A model generated the notes under the pieces. That model ran no database searches and was not told where the DNA came from. It was given only the letters and a program-made list of their open reading frames with translations. A DNA stretch of 64,000 bases from Sipunculus nudus (Eukaryota > Annelida > Sipuncula > Golfingiida > Sipunculidae): contig CM049313.1 of the NCBI GenBank assembly GCA_026874595.1, positions 26,722,008-26,786,007 on the forward strand, given 5' to 3'. A program made the position numbers and the translations under genes. Positions 10,812-22,330 of the stretch are shown here, piece by piece. The stretch's first letter is position 1. Every line of letters starts with the position of its first letter.

Positions 10812-11770
10812 TTGTTGTGGTCTGTGTACGTGCAAGAGTGTACACACTGTGGTATTGGAGCACCGCATGTGGCTTATCGGTTGACCACATCTGAGGGAAT
10901 GTACACATGTGCACCTGTATCAACCTCTCAGATTCCCGGGTATGATAACCCAGCAAGTACGTACTTCAACTACCATCCTGCTGTTACGTCACCAAGTCTA
11001 CATCCATATGGCTACATGCCCCCAGCAAATCCACCCCGACTGACGACTTTCTCAGGAGAAGGAATGAAAGGAGAGACGTCTTATCAGCAGTGGAGACACG
11101 AGGTACGCAATCTGATCAGACAGAATCTATATCCAGATCATCAGATCGTACAGGCCATCGTCATGTCGTTGAAGGGACAGGCTGGACGATTCGCGATCCG
11201 GTTGGGGGAGGAGGCAACCTCTGCTGAAATAGTCAGCAAGTTAGACAAGATCTATGGAAATGTGTTACCGTCGGAGGTCGGCAGTTCTTCTCCGCGAAAC
11301 AGCAGAAGGGCGAAACTATAGCAGAGTGGAGTTGTAGGCTGGCGGATTTCTTTTCGCGTGGCAACAAGTCGCTTATTATAGCCACTGCTGGACCGAACAT
11401 ATTAAAGTCAAAGTTCTTCATAGGAATTCGATCGGAGCAGATCCAAAACGAGATTCGCCATAAGGTTGAGAATATCACATACGAACAGCTGATCGTAGAG
11501 GCCAGAGCTGTAGAGCTACGACTAAAGGATCTGAGCCAGGACAACAAGGCAAGAGTCCATGCAATAGGGCCATAAAAGCCCACTGAAACGTCATACACCA
11601 ACCAGTTGGAATTGCAGACAAGGCAGTTAGCAGAGAAACTGGATGAGATCGTGAAAGGAGTGAGAGACCTGGAAAGACGCACGAATAACTTAGAGAGAAG
11701 CAGCAGATCTAACACACCCAACCAGAGAGAAAACCAGTCCAGCCAGACCCCATCCTACAATAACCAGTAG
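10812..11770 (+). pseudogene. gypsy gag
   Basis: 10812-11321 encodes a Pro/Tyr-rich leader, then a capsid-like region (PRLTTFSGEG, YQQWRHEVRNLIRQ, GQAGRFAIRLGEEA) of the kind found in gypsy and PNMA-type gag. Near 11280 the frame shifts; the second part (IAEWSCRLADFF, ITYEQLIVEARAVELRL) continues to a coiled-coil-like tail with stops near 11573 and 11768. Gag would form the particle shell. The start codon is doubtful because the 5' region is deleted. Confidence 0.75.
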
Positions 11771-11808
11771 CAACGAGAATAATCAGCCAAGTTCAGTCCA
11801 GTTTCGGG

Positions 11809-11866
11809 GCCATTGTTGGCAATGTGATATGTATGGACACAGGGCAGCTGACTTTCATTTATACTA
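11809..11866 (+). pseudogene. CCHC zinc-knuckle remnant of gag
   Basis: The frame reads CWQCDMYGHRAADF, a CX2CX4HX4C nucleic-acid-binding knuckle whose last cysteine is replaced by phenylalanine. It sits between gag and protease, as expected. Confidence 0.6.
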
Positions 11867-11949
11867 AGATCGGCCCAATTCAAGTGGGACAGAATTTGGA
11901 CCGTAGGGGTCAAAATAGGTCGTAATGTAAAAACACTGATCGGTCAAGG

Positions 11950-12390
11950 TAGTGAAGTGGATATAATTGTAAATGAACAGGTTTGTAAAGCTCTCTTGGA
12001 CACTGGGTCAATGGTAAGTACCATCTTTGAGTCTTTCTTGCCACAAGCTGGGACTGGAGATTTGGCCGCATGAGGAGATGATTAGACTAGAGGGAGCAGA
12101 TGGACAGTCACTAGAGTACCTGGGTTATACTGAAACAGAGTTGAAGGTAAAAGGACTACCAAAACTTAATAGTGTCATTGTGGCCTTGGTTGTACCAGAA
12201 ACTCCTTACCGGAGCCGAGTCCCAGTGTTGATTGGCACTAACGTATTGCAGTTGAGCAGCAATGACGAAAGCATATTGACAAGCAACGTTCCGAAACCAT
12301 GGAAACTAGCTTTTGGTAATCTGTCAGTGAACCAGAGAACAGCTCATCGATCAGGAGCATTAGGATCTGTGATAACGACAAAACCTGTTG
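11950..12390 (+). pseudogene. gypsy retropepsin-like protease
   Basis: The catalytic triplet reads LLDTGSMVS at 11993-12019. After a frame shift near 12030, the open frame from 12027 gives a flap-like region and the substrate-side motif VPVLIGTNVLQ. Aspartic proteases of this type act as dimers and cut the gag-pol polyprotein. The frame shift breaks it. Confidence 0.75.
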
Positions 12391-12599
12391 TCATACAACA
12401 ACACACCAGGCAACAAGTACAGGGTCTCACACATGCTGCAAGAGGATACTGTAAACAGATTAATGTACTCACAGAGGGAGCAAGGATTTTTACAAGGTGG
12501 GCTGGTTGTGACTTCAGTGTTGCAGAAACTAGAAGTAAGGACATCAGCACAACACGTATATGTTGAGATTAATAACCACTCTGAGAAGGACGTCATCAT

Positions 12600-13620
12600 A
12601 CCAGACAGGAGGAAGATCTGTGATGTGCATCAAGTGGAAGTGGTACCAGTGGATTCAAACCAAGAAAATCAAGTCTCTCCCAGGGCGGAATTTCCTTATT
12701 TCTACCATGAGCTTCTCTCATCTAAGCTAGACCGAGACCAGGTGATAGAAGTAGAGAAACTCCTATCAAAATGGCGTTATGTGTTCTCTTTGCATGATCT
12801 AGACCTTGGGCATACAGATTTGGTGAAACACAAGATCAAACTCCTGGATGACCGACCCTTCAAAGCAAGACATAGGAGGACACCACCTGCTATGCTGGAA
12901 GAAGTCCTGAAACATGAGAGGGAGATGTTAGATCTTGGAGTGATCAAGAAAGCGCACAGTCCCTATACCTCCAATGTAGTATTAGTCAGAAAGAAAGACG
13001 GAACTCTCAGATTCTGACTAGACTTTGGCCAACTTAACACAGTGACCGTGTAAGATGCATATGCCCTTCCCCGCCTTGAAGAAACTTTTGATAGTTTACA
13101 CGGTTCCAAGTTGTTCAGCACGCTAGATCTGAAAAGCGCATATTGGCAGGTGGAGGAACAGGATAAACCTTGAGGAATAGAATAAACCAAAAACAGCCTT
13201 TGTGTTAGGTCAGGTTGGGTTTTTTTGAGTGCCAGCTTATGCCTTTCGGATTAACAAATGCACCAGCGACTTTCCAACGGCTGATGTAACAGTGCATGGG
13301 AGATCTATACTTGAATTCGTGTTTACTGTATTTGGACGATATAGTAGTTTTCAGCCGGACGTACGAGGAACACCTGGAGAGACTTGAGGCAGTTTTCAAC
13401 CGTTTACGGAATGCAGGCTTAAAGCTGAAGGCTTCTAAATGTATCTTCTTCCAGAAGTCTGTTAGATACCTAGGACACAAGTTTCCGAAGAAGGAGTATC
13501 CCCCGATCCAGATAAGATCCGATGTGTTAGGGAGTGGCCGATCTCAGCTAATGTAAAACAAGTCCAAAGTTTTCTAGGTTTTGCTGGGTTCTACCGACGA
13601 TTCATAGAAATTTTTCTAAG
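12600..13620 (+). pseudogene. gypsy reverse transcriptase
   Basis: 12388-13017 is open and ends in the fingers region (ERPFKARHRRTPPAM-like stretch, GVIKKAHSPYTSNVVLVRKKDG), with a stop directly after TLRF. The palm continues in other frames: a stretch near 13110-13160 (STLDLKSAYWQVE), and the active site YLDD at 13329-13340 inside the open frame 13296-13556, followed by the thumb (SVRYLGHKF). At least three stops or shifts disable it. RT copies the element RNA in the cytoplasm. Confidence 0.85.
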
Positions 13621-13770
13621 GTCCCCAAACCACTGTACGAGTTGAAATAAGGCGCCGGTACCGAGCGAAAGAGAACCAAGAAAACATCTGAGTGTGATAA
13701 CAACTTTCGATGGGAAGATCGTCACCAAACAGTTTTTGAACAGCTTATTGAACTGTGTACATGTGCACTT

Positions 13771-14160
13771 GTGCTTGCTTTTGCAAATTTCACTAAACTG
13801 TTCTTTGAACATGTAGATGCTAGTGGAGAGTCCTTGGGGGCAGCTTTATGTCAAGAACAACTGGATGGAATCGAACGGCCAATAGCTTTCGCCAGCCGAG
13901 GATTAAGAAACGCAGAAAAACGGTACCCTGTTCACAAATTGGAATTTTTGGCGCTAAAATGGGCAGTCACGGAGAAATTTCATGACTATTTATACAGAAA
14001 TTCTTCATGGTGAAAACTGACAATAATCCCTTGACGTACATCCTTTCCTCAGCGAATTTGGATGCCACAGGTCACAGATGGGTTTCAGCGCTGGCCAGCT
14101 ATAACGTCACCATCGAATACCGGTCTGGCCGACGAAATATCGATGCAGACGCGTTATCGC
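13771..14160 (+). pseudogene. gypsy RNase H
   Basis: The frame at 13771 gives FVDASGESLGA-like and PIAFASRGLRNAEKRY motifs. After a shift near 14007 it continues with LVKTDNNPLTYILSSANLD and the terminal NIDADALSR. This is the standard gypsy RNase H that removes RNA from the hybrid during cDNA synthesis. Confidence 0.85.
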
Positions 14161-14399
14161 GCATAAACTGGCCACAAGGATGTCAAGTTATTGAGAACCA
14201 AGAACCAATTTTGAACACAGATATATCAACAAATGGATTTGTTGAAGTTTTATCTTTATCCGAGAATGCCGTACCTCCACTGGAGAATACAGAACTAAAC
14301 CAAAGGTCAGTATCTGATTGGATGAAGCTCCAACGGACAGGTCCAGTTATAAAGAGGTGTATAGACATGCTAGGAGGAAACACAACTACAACACCTGAC

Positions 14400-15404
14400 A
14401 ACGATCCATACTGGCGGGAGACGCGTTGTTTGTGTCGAGGAAAGAAGCTTCGTCTACGAAATGGTGTATTGTACCGTCAGCGCCTGCAGAACAATGAGTT
14501 GACTTTCCAGTTAGTACTCCCGTTCACCCACCGGAAGGAAGCAATAACCAGATGTCATGACCAGGTTGGCCACCCAGGACGTGATCGAACCATGGAACTT
14601 CTAAGAGGCAGATTCTTCTGGCCAGGAATGTTGAATGATGTGGAAGAGTATGTAGCCAAATGTGGAAGATGTGTCCGTCGCAAAACACTTCTGAAACCAC
14701 AAGCACCATTAGTCAGCATCAAAACGAGCCAGCCACTGGAACTGGTTTGTATGGACTTTCTCTCTGTTGAAACGTCGAGAGGTGGATACGAGAATGTGTT
14801 AGTGGTAACAGATCATTTTACCCGATACGCTTAAGCCTATCCTACCCGGAATCAGATGGCTTATATGACAGCTTAAACTCTTTTCGACAACTTCATAATT
14901 CACTATGGGTTTTCAGCAAAGTTACATAGTGACCAAGGTCGACAATTTGAAAGTAGCACGATCAAACACTTATGTGAAATAGCTGGTATTGCTAAGTCCC
15001 GGACATCACCATACCATCCTAGCGGGAACGGCCAGTGTGAGCGTTTTAATCGGACGATGTTAGATATGCTAGGCACCCTCCAACCCGAAGAGAAAACTGA
15101 TTGGAAAAGCTACATCGCTCAAATAGTCCATGCGTACAACTGTACTCCGAATGAAACAACTGGGTATGAACCATTCTACCTGATGTTCGGTAGACATCCA
15201 CGTTTACCGGTCGATATAGCGTTTGGCATTGGCGTGGAACAACAAAAACAGGGATATGTCGAGAATCTGCGGAAACGCCTAAGATTTGCCTATGAGTTGG
15301 CATCAAAGAATATTAATATTAAAGCTCAACAACACCAGAAACCGAACTACAATCTTCGTAGTAGAGGCGCCGTACTTCAGCAAGGAGACAGGGTAAGGAG
15401 ATAA
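14400..15404 (+). pseudogene. gypsy integrase
   Basis: 14007-14834 carries the HHCC zinc domain (HDQVGHPGRDRTMELLRGRF, then CGRCVRRK) and the first catalytic Asp in LELVCMDFL. A stop after TDHFTRYA breaks the frame. Beyond it, LHSDQGRQFES supplies the second Asp and SPYHPSGNGQCERFNRT the region with the catalytic Glu. 15057-15404 gives the rest of the core and the GRHPRLP segment. Integrase would insert the cDNA; the two stops near 14832 and 14874 make it inactive. Confidence 0.88.
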
Positions 15405-16148
15405 ATGGCAAGAAACCGTCTATAAAGTGGTGCGTCAGATAAACAGAGACGTCCCGGTTTACGAACTTGAGACCGAAGTATGGACTGGACCACGAAAAAC
15501 ATTGCACCGCAATCTCCTCATTCCGATAGGATATTTGTCTCAGAGAATAACATGACACACAGGATACCAAGAATCAGACAGTAACACCCACGCCGAAACG
15601 TTCATATAAAACCGGAAGGGTTGATGATAATCTTAGCTCTGAGGAAGAAGATTCTGAGGAGGAACCTGTCATTGTCATACCACCGCCAAAACCTTTGAAG
15701 AAAACCGTGTCCCCAGCGATTTCTAAACTCCAGCCTTCCGGAAAAGCCAAAACCGAGCCCAAGACGAAATACAGCAAGTGAGGCAACGCCGGTTTCAAAT
15801 GATTGTCATGGGCTGACTGATAGGACACCAAAATAAATGACAAATGACAGACCTGAAGTTTCGCGGGATGCTTTGGAGATTGGTACTACGACTGATGCAG
15901 AAGAACCAGTTGATACTGACAAAATCCTGGACGAGCCGGCAGACCTACCGCGTACTTCAGACCAGTCTGTTCCCAGTATGCCAAGACGTTCAAACCGTAC
16001 CAGAAAGACGCCAATGCGGTGTGATCCTTGTTTTCATCAACAAACCTGTTACTCACCAAACCAAGAATCCCAAGAGCCTTCTATCATTCAAAGCCGAATA
16101 GTCAATCTAAAGAAGCTGTTAGACGCTCTTTTCCCTTTAATGAGATAA
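15405..16148 (+). pseudogene. gypsy pol C-terminal tail
   Basis: The integrase C-terminal domain continues near 15405-15550 (KVVRQINRDVPVYELETE, then GPRKTLHRNLLIPI) in a shifted frame. A low-complexity acidic, Ser/Pro-rich tail ends at 16148 with RRSNRTRKTP, a basic motif often seen at the end of gypsy pol. Confidence 0.65.
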
Positions 16149-16686
16149 CAATATCTGACATATGTATTTACTTAGGTTTCAGATAAAAACAGTAAAGAAT
16201 AAAACAGTGTGTTATATAAGATAGGCCCTATGATATGTTAATTTTATTGATATGTTCATATCACATGCCTAATATCATGAAATACATACCTATCATGAGA
16301 GATATGATAAACATATGATAATTTATTACTAAACAGTGTGAGCGTACTTGACCACATGATGTTGAAATCGCAGAAGTATTGGTATAATTTGTGATATCAT
16401 CATTCATATGTCAAACGGTCATGGTACACTGTCGTATGCTTTTGAAGACCTAGGATTATTTGATATTGTAATGTATGTGTTTTGTGATAGTTTGTACATA
16501 TTATTATATGCAGGCACATATCGTGTGAGCGATGTTATGATTTAAGTGACTTGCAGATAAAATTGCCTGGGTTAGTTGATGCTGTCTCCATCGAATTGAT
16601 GTATACACATGCATATATATTGTTGCATGTAATATAGTTAGGTGATACGATTTTATATCGAATTGAATGTCGGGACGACATTTCCT
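16149..16686 (+). other. Non-coding gypsy 3' region
   Basis: AT-rich sequence between the pol stop and the polypurine tract. I see no gene in it. Confidence 0.5.
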
Positions 16687-16701
16687 GGGGAGGGGGGGAA
16701 A
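16687..16701 (+). promoter_or_regulatory. Polypurine tract
   Basis: GGGGAGGGGGGGAAA lies directly before the TG of the 3' LTR. This is the usual plus-strand DNA primer of LTR retrotransposons. Confidence 0.9.
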
Positions 16702-17515
16702 TGTGACCGATTTTACTGCCGTCAGTTTCGGTTGATCCGATTTTTTTGATCCGATAATTAATTTCCGTAAATTAATGATTTGTCTGCAATATCAAGGTAT
16801 AATTATATGTATGATGTAGTAGTAAGCGTTATATTTAATATAGGTAATACTCTCCAGTGCTTATACGTTTTTGTGATACATTGGATGAACTTACTCAATT
16901 CTTAGTAATATTGTTCATTTGCATATAAATAGTGTACCTGGCCTGGTTTTGCCGCCAGGTTTCCCGATAAACGTCACTTAGCAGGCAACTAAATGACGTT
17001 ACTTTTCTCTTTTCAGGTACGTAATTTTCAGTGTATTTCCTGAATTAGTGTGTCAATGTCATATTAGAGTATGTCAGTCATTATATTTTCATAATAATGC
17101 TAATATCATTATAGTTATTATTACACACTTATTTTGCTAAATGTGGTCAGAAAGTTTGATTTATCAATGACCAAAGGTGGTCATCCAGTAATTATGTTCT
17201 CAATGTGTAAACACGTTGTAAGTGCCGCACATTGTGTTAGCGAATGTTAACTGAAAATTCTGAAAACTGAGTATATTCTGTGTATATTTCCTATTGTACA
17301 TTTGTCGCCGTTTTTATTGTATATATATGACTTGGCAGGTAACTATTGAACTGGAGAGTTCAATGTCATGTGTTTTTCTCTTTCCAGCACATTAAACCTG
17401 TATAGCACATTCTGTGTTGTGCTTCGGATGGTGTTTGTGACTGAAACTGAGAGACGTGATCTGTATGTGCGGCCCACTACCCCAGTAATTGTCCATAACC
17501 AAACCCGGTGTGACA
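16702..17515 (+). repeat. 3' LTR of the gypsy element
   Basis: It begins TGTGACCGATTTTACTGCC right after the polypurine tract and ends GGTGTGACA before ACTAC. Length is about 814 bp. The end is set by the CA plus the near-duplicate of the 5-bp flank, because no full 5' LTR is available for comparison. Confidence 0.7.
16924..16931 (+). promoter_or_regulatory. TATA box of the LTR promoter
   Basis: TATAAATA in the LTR, about 220 bp in. It is a plausible RNA polymerase II promoter that would fire into flanking uridine phosphorylase intron sequence. Confidence 0.5.
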
Positions 17516-17523
17516 ACTACTGT

Positions 17524-17529
<6 letters not shown>

Positions 17530-17608
<79 letters not shown>

Positions 17609-17611
17609 ATA
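17530..17611. repeat. (AT)n microsatellite
   Basis: About 80 bp of nearly pure AT, with one interruption, directly after the LTR. Confidence 0.97.
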
Positions 17612-17865
17612 CTAAATTACACATGGTCAATACGCAGATTCGTTTAGTGTGTCACTTTATTTCAAAAACGGTAATCTCTTATTCTAAAATGTATCTATTG
17701 ATATTTGTTTCAGGATATCATGGTCTGTAACATATCTGTTGTACTTCTTAATACAATAAACTCATTTGATAAAACATGTTATATTTACTATTGTATGAGG
17801 CTGAGGCACATGGTGTATGGTTATGTGTGGTAGATACCAAATGTGTCCTATAATAAATTAAACGT

Positions 17866-18230
17866 CTTGTCAAAACAACACAAGTTACTTATGTTAAATA
17901 TAACACAAGAATGTGCTACCAATAACAAAATATTTTGTGTTAATTTAACAGAAGGTTGTTTTACCTTTAACACAACTATAAATTATGTTATTATAACACA
18001 AGATTGTGTTACCTTTAACACAAGTATCTTGTGTTACTTTAACACAACAATTTGTTACTTTTAACACAAGAGACTTGTGTTATATTTAACCCAATCTTGT
18101 GTCAAACTGGGTTTGACACAAGTTCTTGTGTTGTTTTAACACAAGTTGACGCTGTTCATATAAGACACAAGCACTTGTGTTTGAGGAACACAAGTTTATG
18201 TTGATTTTAACACAAGGGGATTTAGAGTGG
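17866..18230. repeat. Array of TTAACACAAG palindromic motifs
   Basis: More than ten irregularly spaced copies of TAACACAAG and its complement CTTGTGTTA occur over about 365 bp, often as close inverted pairs. A smaller set is at 9040-9150. The open frame read across it is a by-product. Confidence 0.85.
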
Positions 18231-18986
18231 CGCGCCATAGGTCTAAAAGAGTCGATTTTGTGACCATACCCCCTTAACCGATTTCCGTCAAAAAGAGCCA
18301 TTTCTCGAAATATCAGCCTTGTTTCAAGTGCCAACTTTCATTTTCATATAGACAAGGAATCTCTAGGTATAAGAAAATAAGGTTCTAGAAAATCCCCCCT
18401 ACTAGCCCACAGACTTTGTTATACAACATACTTATACCCTGACTGATGATATGAATGACCAATCGTTTAAAAAAATAAATATCAGGAAACAGGTAATGCT
18501 AATAGGCTGATAAAATATTGAATTTTAAACTGTCTCTGATGTCCTTCCTTCTCATAATGTTCAAAATGAGGTCTAGAGAAAATATATCAGCTGGTGATAG
18601 CCTGGGCGCGATTTGATGGGGAACAGGGGATACATGTTTATTCTTACACAAAAAACGGAGCAACTATAGCACAAGCAGCATGGTGACACAGAACCTACGC
18701 TTAAGTATTATAGGATGTTAAGTATTACAGATTTACGGGTGTCTCATGTTTAACTTTTTGAGCTGGATGCACAATGCTATACCATTGGTCTGATGACTAT
18801 TCTTTGCTCTAAAACAACCCTGGTGGTGGGACCCAGAGAACCTTGCTATACAAAGCAGCGGTTGAAGCCAAGGAGATCTGGGACGGTTGCGATGTATAGC
18901 CGCTGCGTGGGGAGCGTACCGGGCGGGCAAAAGTCCTGGCTGCATGAGCAGTTTTATACATAAATATATAATTTACTTTTGCAAAG
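18231..18986. other. Intron sequence; one partial dispersed repeat
   Basis: 18225-18345 is a partial copy of the repeat at 8690 (GACCATACCCCCTTAACCG). The rest, up to the exon, has no gene I can support. Frames on the - strand across 18809-19120 are shadows of the exon. Confidence 0.5.
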
Positions 18987-19133
18987 GACAAGGTAGACTG
19001 GATGGGGCCTTTTGTGAGTACAGTCTGGACGAGAAAATGAATTTTCTTCGCCGTATCCATCACCAAGGGATACGAAATATCGAGATGGAATCCATATGCT
19101 TTGCCTCTATGTGCCACCATGCTGGAATAAAAG
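18987..19133 (+). CDS. UPP: Uridine phosphorylase, penultimate exon
   Basis: A 147-bp exon with phase 1 at both ends: acceptor TTTACTTTTGCAAAG, donor AAAAG/GTATGTG. The joined reading starts GQGRLDGAF, where Gln and Arg are the family's uracil-binding pair, and contains NIEMES, whose Met-Glu binds the ribose. Both are intact, so specificity for uridine over purine nucleosides is expected. The upstream partner is the exon at 2485-2623, 16.4 kb away, and the downstream exon is at 19481. The open frame seems to start earlier, but the acceptor and the family alignment fix the exon start. Confidence 0.95.
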
Positions 19134-19399
19134 GTATGTGCCTTATAAACAAACGATATATACTGTGCCTTTCTAAGTATGTTGTTTCCTTAAGAGAGAA
19201 CAGTTTCGTTAAAATATACAATATTAAAACAGCTAATACTGATGGAAAATGAATATCCATCAATGTGAATGAGGTTTGTATATAGAGGCACAAACAGAAC
19301 GCAATTTGAGGAATTTGTTAATAACTTCCGATGGAAAACTGATTCAACGTGCATAAGCTAGCACTTTATTTCAAAACATGTAATTACATATGGCATTAA

Positions 19400-19402
<3 letters not shown>

Positions 19403-19437
<35 letters not shown>
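19403..19437. repeat. (TA)n microsatellite in last intron
   Basis: Pure AT dinucleotide run about 45 bp upstream of the last uridine phosphorylase exon. Confidence 0.95.
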
Positions 19438-19439
<2 letters not shown>

Positions 19440-19480
19440 CAGTGCTGTATATAACTGACCTGATGGACATGCTGTTCCAG

Positions 19481-19620
19481 GAGCTGTGGTGTGTGTGACG
19501 CTGCTTGACCGTCTCCTTGGTGACCAGGTCACTACACCACAAGATGTGATGGAAAAATGGGGTCAACGACCGGCAAAGATGATAGCTCGGCTAATTAAGA
19601 AGAGGCTTGGAATATGCTGA
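19481..19620 (+). CDS. UPP: Uridine phosphorylase, terminal exon
   Basis: It follows acceptor GACATGCTGTTCCAG and opens in phase with the previous exon. The peptide GAVVCVTLLDRLLGDQV matches the closing beta strand and lid region of animal uridine phosphorylases, and the end IARLIKKRLGIC then TGA fits the usual C-terminal helix. No stop or shift is seen. A possible AATAAA poly(A) signal is at 20059-20064. Confidence 0.95.
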
Positions 19621-20300
19621 CCTAGAAAAGTCTTCTTCATAGCCGTACAAAATATAACAGAAAGACACAAGTTACGTGGGACAGAGCTTTTAACTTTAGT
19701 TAATGGGGTATAGAGTAAAATACCAGCGTTACTGAAAAGAGTATCAAGTTTTAAATTATTCATATCGTTTCAGTGTTTGCTTATGTCAGCTAATTTAGTG
19801 ATCATATGTCAGAAGATAATTTTTAGAATTATGACTATTAAGTGAAAATTTATCAGTTTCTTTAGGCATGGATAACGCCAATCATAAATTAACTACCTTG
19901 TACCTTTAAAATTGCAAATCGTAGATAAAACTCTAAATGTGTCTAACAATTGTAGAGATGTACAGCTTTCACCACGTGAATGATTCGGGGGGGGGGGGGG
20001 GGTTATTACAGGATAGGCTTTTACACTCTGGCCATATAAAATGTCAACCGGCGGGGGAAAATAAAGTAACTAAGGAGTAACATGTGATTTGATTCTATGA
20101 CTTTATGTACCAGTTGTGGAGGAGGGTTTTTTACATTGGGGGTTGCAACCATATTAAGGGTCTTTCCTGAGTGTTTCTCCTGTAAAGGCAGCCTTCGGCT
20201 CTTCCCGCTGTGGCCAACATAATATAACTGGGCGTTAAGGCCTTAATACTGTTCCCATGTCAAATTTATAATTTTTTCTGACATATCGCTCTTTATTGAA
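19621..20300 (+). other. 3' UTR and downstream sequence of uridine phosphorylase
   Basis: No further coding sequence. It contains a G-run at 19988-20002 and AATAAA at 20059. Where the transcript ends cannot be set from sequence alone. Confidence 0.45.
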
Positions 20301-22330
20301 TCCCACCAAACGAAATATGCCAGGTGCTGTTCCTGGGATATCCAGTATTAAATAATGACACGCGGGGGGGGGGGGGGGTAGTGTTTGGTCTGCCGGGGTT
20401 CGTAGTTGTTGTTGTCTGTGTGATTTATTGTGAACACGAAACTTTTGACCCACTTGAACACCTTCTGTTCGAAGACCTACAAGGTCAAATACGCCGAAAC
20501 AGAACGTTTTTGTGAACCCCATCACTGTTGAAATATCGCACATTTTTCAACAAATATGATACACAAATTGTTTCAACTAAATTCTTGGATGCGTTCGAAA
20601 ACTGGTGAACTTGACCGGGATCTTCAAGGTGTTGGTCATTGATCCTAAGATTTCTTGTTGATGTGGGAACTTTGTTCTGTCCTAAAATTTGCTACACAAG
20701 TTGTTTCAACCAAATTCTCGAACAGGAAGGAAAAACTGGTGGACATGATCTTTATCTTCAAGGTCAAATCAGGAGAAATAGAATTTATACTGTAAACATT
20801 ATAACCTTTGATTCACTCAATATATCTTTGATGCACGAATTTTTTCTACCATTATCCCAGATGAGTTCAAAAACTGGTGACCTTGAACTTCATCTAGAAG
20901 ATCAAATCTTCAAAAATGTATAATTTTGTGTTCCCAAACTTTTGAAGTGGTTCATAGTTTTCACATAAATTTTGGGATTGGGGGGCCCATAGAAAGGGGA
21001 GACATATATCTGGGAATTTTTGCTAGTTTTACATTGAGTTACACTCCATACGCTGTGGCTATATATGCAGTACAGTCGTGTTAATTCTCCTTCGCTTTAA
21101 CCGCTGCTTCTTTCAACACGGTCTGCCAGGTTTCGCCACCAGGAGCTGGCAGAGGAACAAACTTGGATAGGGGTGCTCAATGCAATCCACACTCCAACGG
21201 CGGGGGACTAAAAAGAAACATTTTAAATGTCATCCCAATTTAATAGCTGTCAGATTTGTAGGCGAGAAGGTCTCTAGGACTTAACTGACAAGGGAGTATT
21301 TTGGACAGCATTAAATAGCAGAATACAAATCTCGAACAGCCTTGGTGAGTTTGAGAACAGTTCAGCTCAGCTCACACTCATTGAACTCTCCTGCTCTGAG
21401 AATCACCATTACCCCCTGACGGTGATAATCACATGTAGGTCTGAAGATTTAGTGATGATGGGTACACATTTTTTAAAGATATTTGGTAAGAGGTTCGAAT
21501 TTTGCACTTTTCTTTGAAACATGGGGTATCCCAACATTTTTTGATGAACAAAAACACGTCTGAAAATATTGGTTATGATAGGGGCTGGTGTCTTTATGTT
21601 ATTTGGTAGCACAGGGTGGCGGGACGGACGGACATACTATTTTGATAGTCTAGGCTTTTCAATGTAATTGAACGAAAAAAAAAAAACAGTCCTGTCCAAC
21701 TGATAAGACGCATTTAATTTCGTATTTTCGAGACTGTCAAAATTGTGTCAGTTTCTCATCAGTTGTTTCATGCATTGTCCTAAAACTGTTCAGGCTCACG
21801 CTTTGAAGTTTCAGCGCAAATATGACCTAGGTGATAAAGGTCAAGATGTCTTTTTTTCCAACTGTCCGAGAACTTGGTTAAATCGATTTGTGTATCAAAT
21901 TTAGTGAAAAAATATGGAGTCTGTTGTTTGAAAGTTAATGTGTTCACAAAAATGGCACAGACGGCGACGAAAACAGACAAAACATTTTGTCCTCCTCAAT
22001 CACGCAAATAGAAATCTACGATCGCATTTGGGAGCCATATTTGGCTGTTTGAATGGTTTGGACCTTGATAGCACTCATCATCCAAAATGAAACGATCATC
22101 GTATAAAGTTTCTCAGCAATAACTCCTAAGAACTTGAGATAATGCGCACAACAGAGAGTGACAGATGGACAGACAGCCTGACGGACACACTAAAGGACAC
22201 ACAGAAAACCAAATTATCACAGGTTCCCCATCTCGAGAGCGACTCGACCATGAGTTAAGCCGGAGCCCTTTAGTAATCACCCTGTCCGTCCGTCCGCCCG
22301 TCTACAAATTTCGTTTCTGACAGATAAATC
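20300..22330. repeat. Degenerate dispersed repeats, no genes
   Basis: Loose ~120-bp repetition of ACAAGTTGTTTCAACCAAATT, AACTGGTGA and CTTCAAGGTCAAAT between 20430 and 20930. A hairpin-plus-CCGTCCGTC head on the - strand is at 21612-21665 (read inverted: GACTATCAAAATAGTATG then TCCGTCCGTCC). A CTGTCCGTCCGTCCGCCCG run is at 22289. These look like heads and bodies of old non-autonomous elements. A G-run lies at 20364-20378. Confidence 0.5.

Larger units (their letters stand above)
10769..17515 (+). mobile_element. Ty3/gypsy LTR retrotransposon, broken
   Basis: A single insertion bounded by ATTAC (10764-10768) and ACTAC (17516-17520), an imperfect 5-bp target duplication. In order: a 35-bp stub of the 5' LTR, gag, protease, reverse transcriptase, RNase H, integrase, a polypurine tract and a full 3' LTR of about 814 bp. 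Stops and shifts occur throughout, and the 5' LTR, leader and probably the start of gag have been lost, so it cannot move by itself. It lies in sense orientation in the uridine phosphorylase intron. Confidence 0.88.

Noticed and set aside
17368-17730. 120-codon frame with a long Ile-Tyr run; similar frame at 29917-30117
   Set aside because: Produced by (TA)n microsatellites.
18809-19120. 103-codon frame on the - strand
   Set aside because: Shadow of the uridine phosphorylase exon on the + strand, which has family motifs and splice sites.
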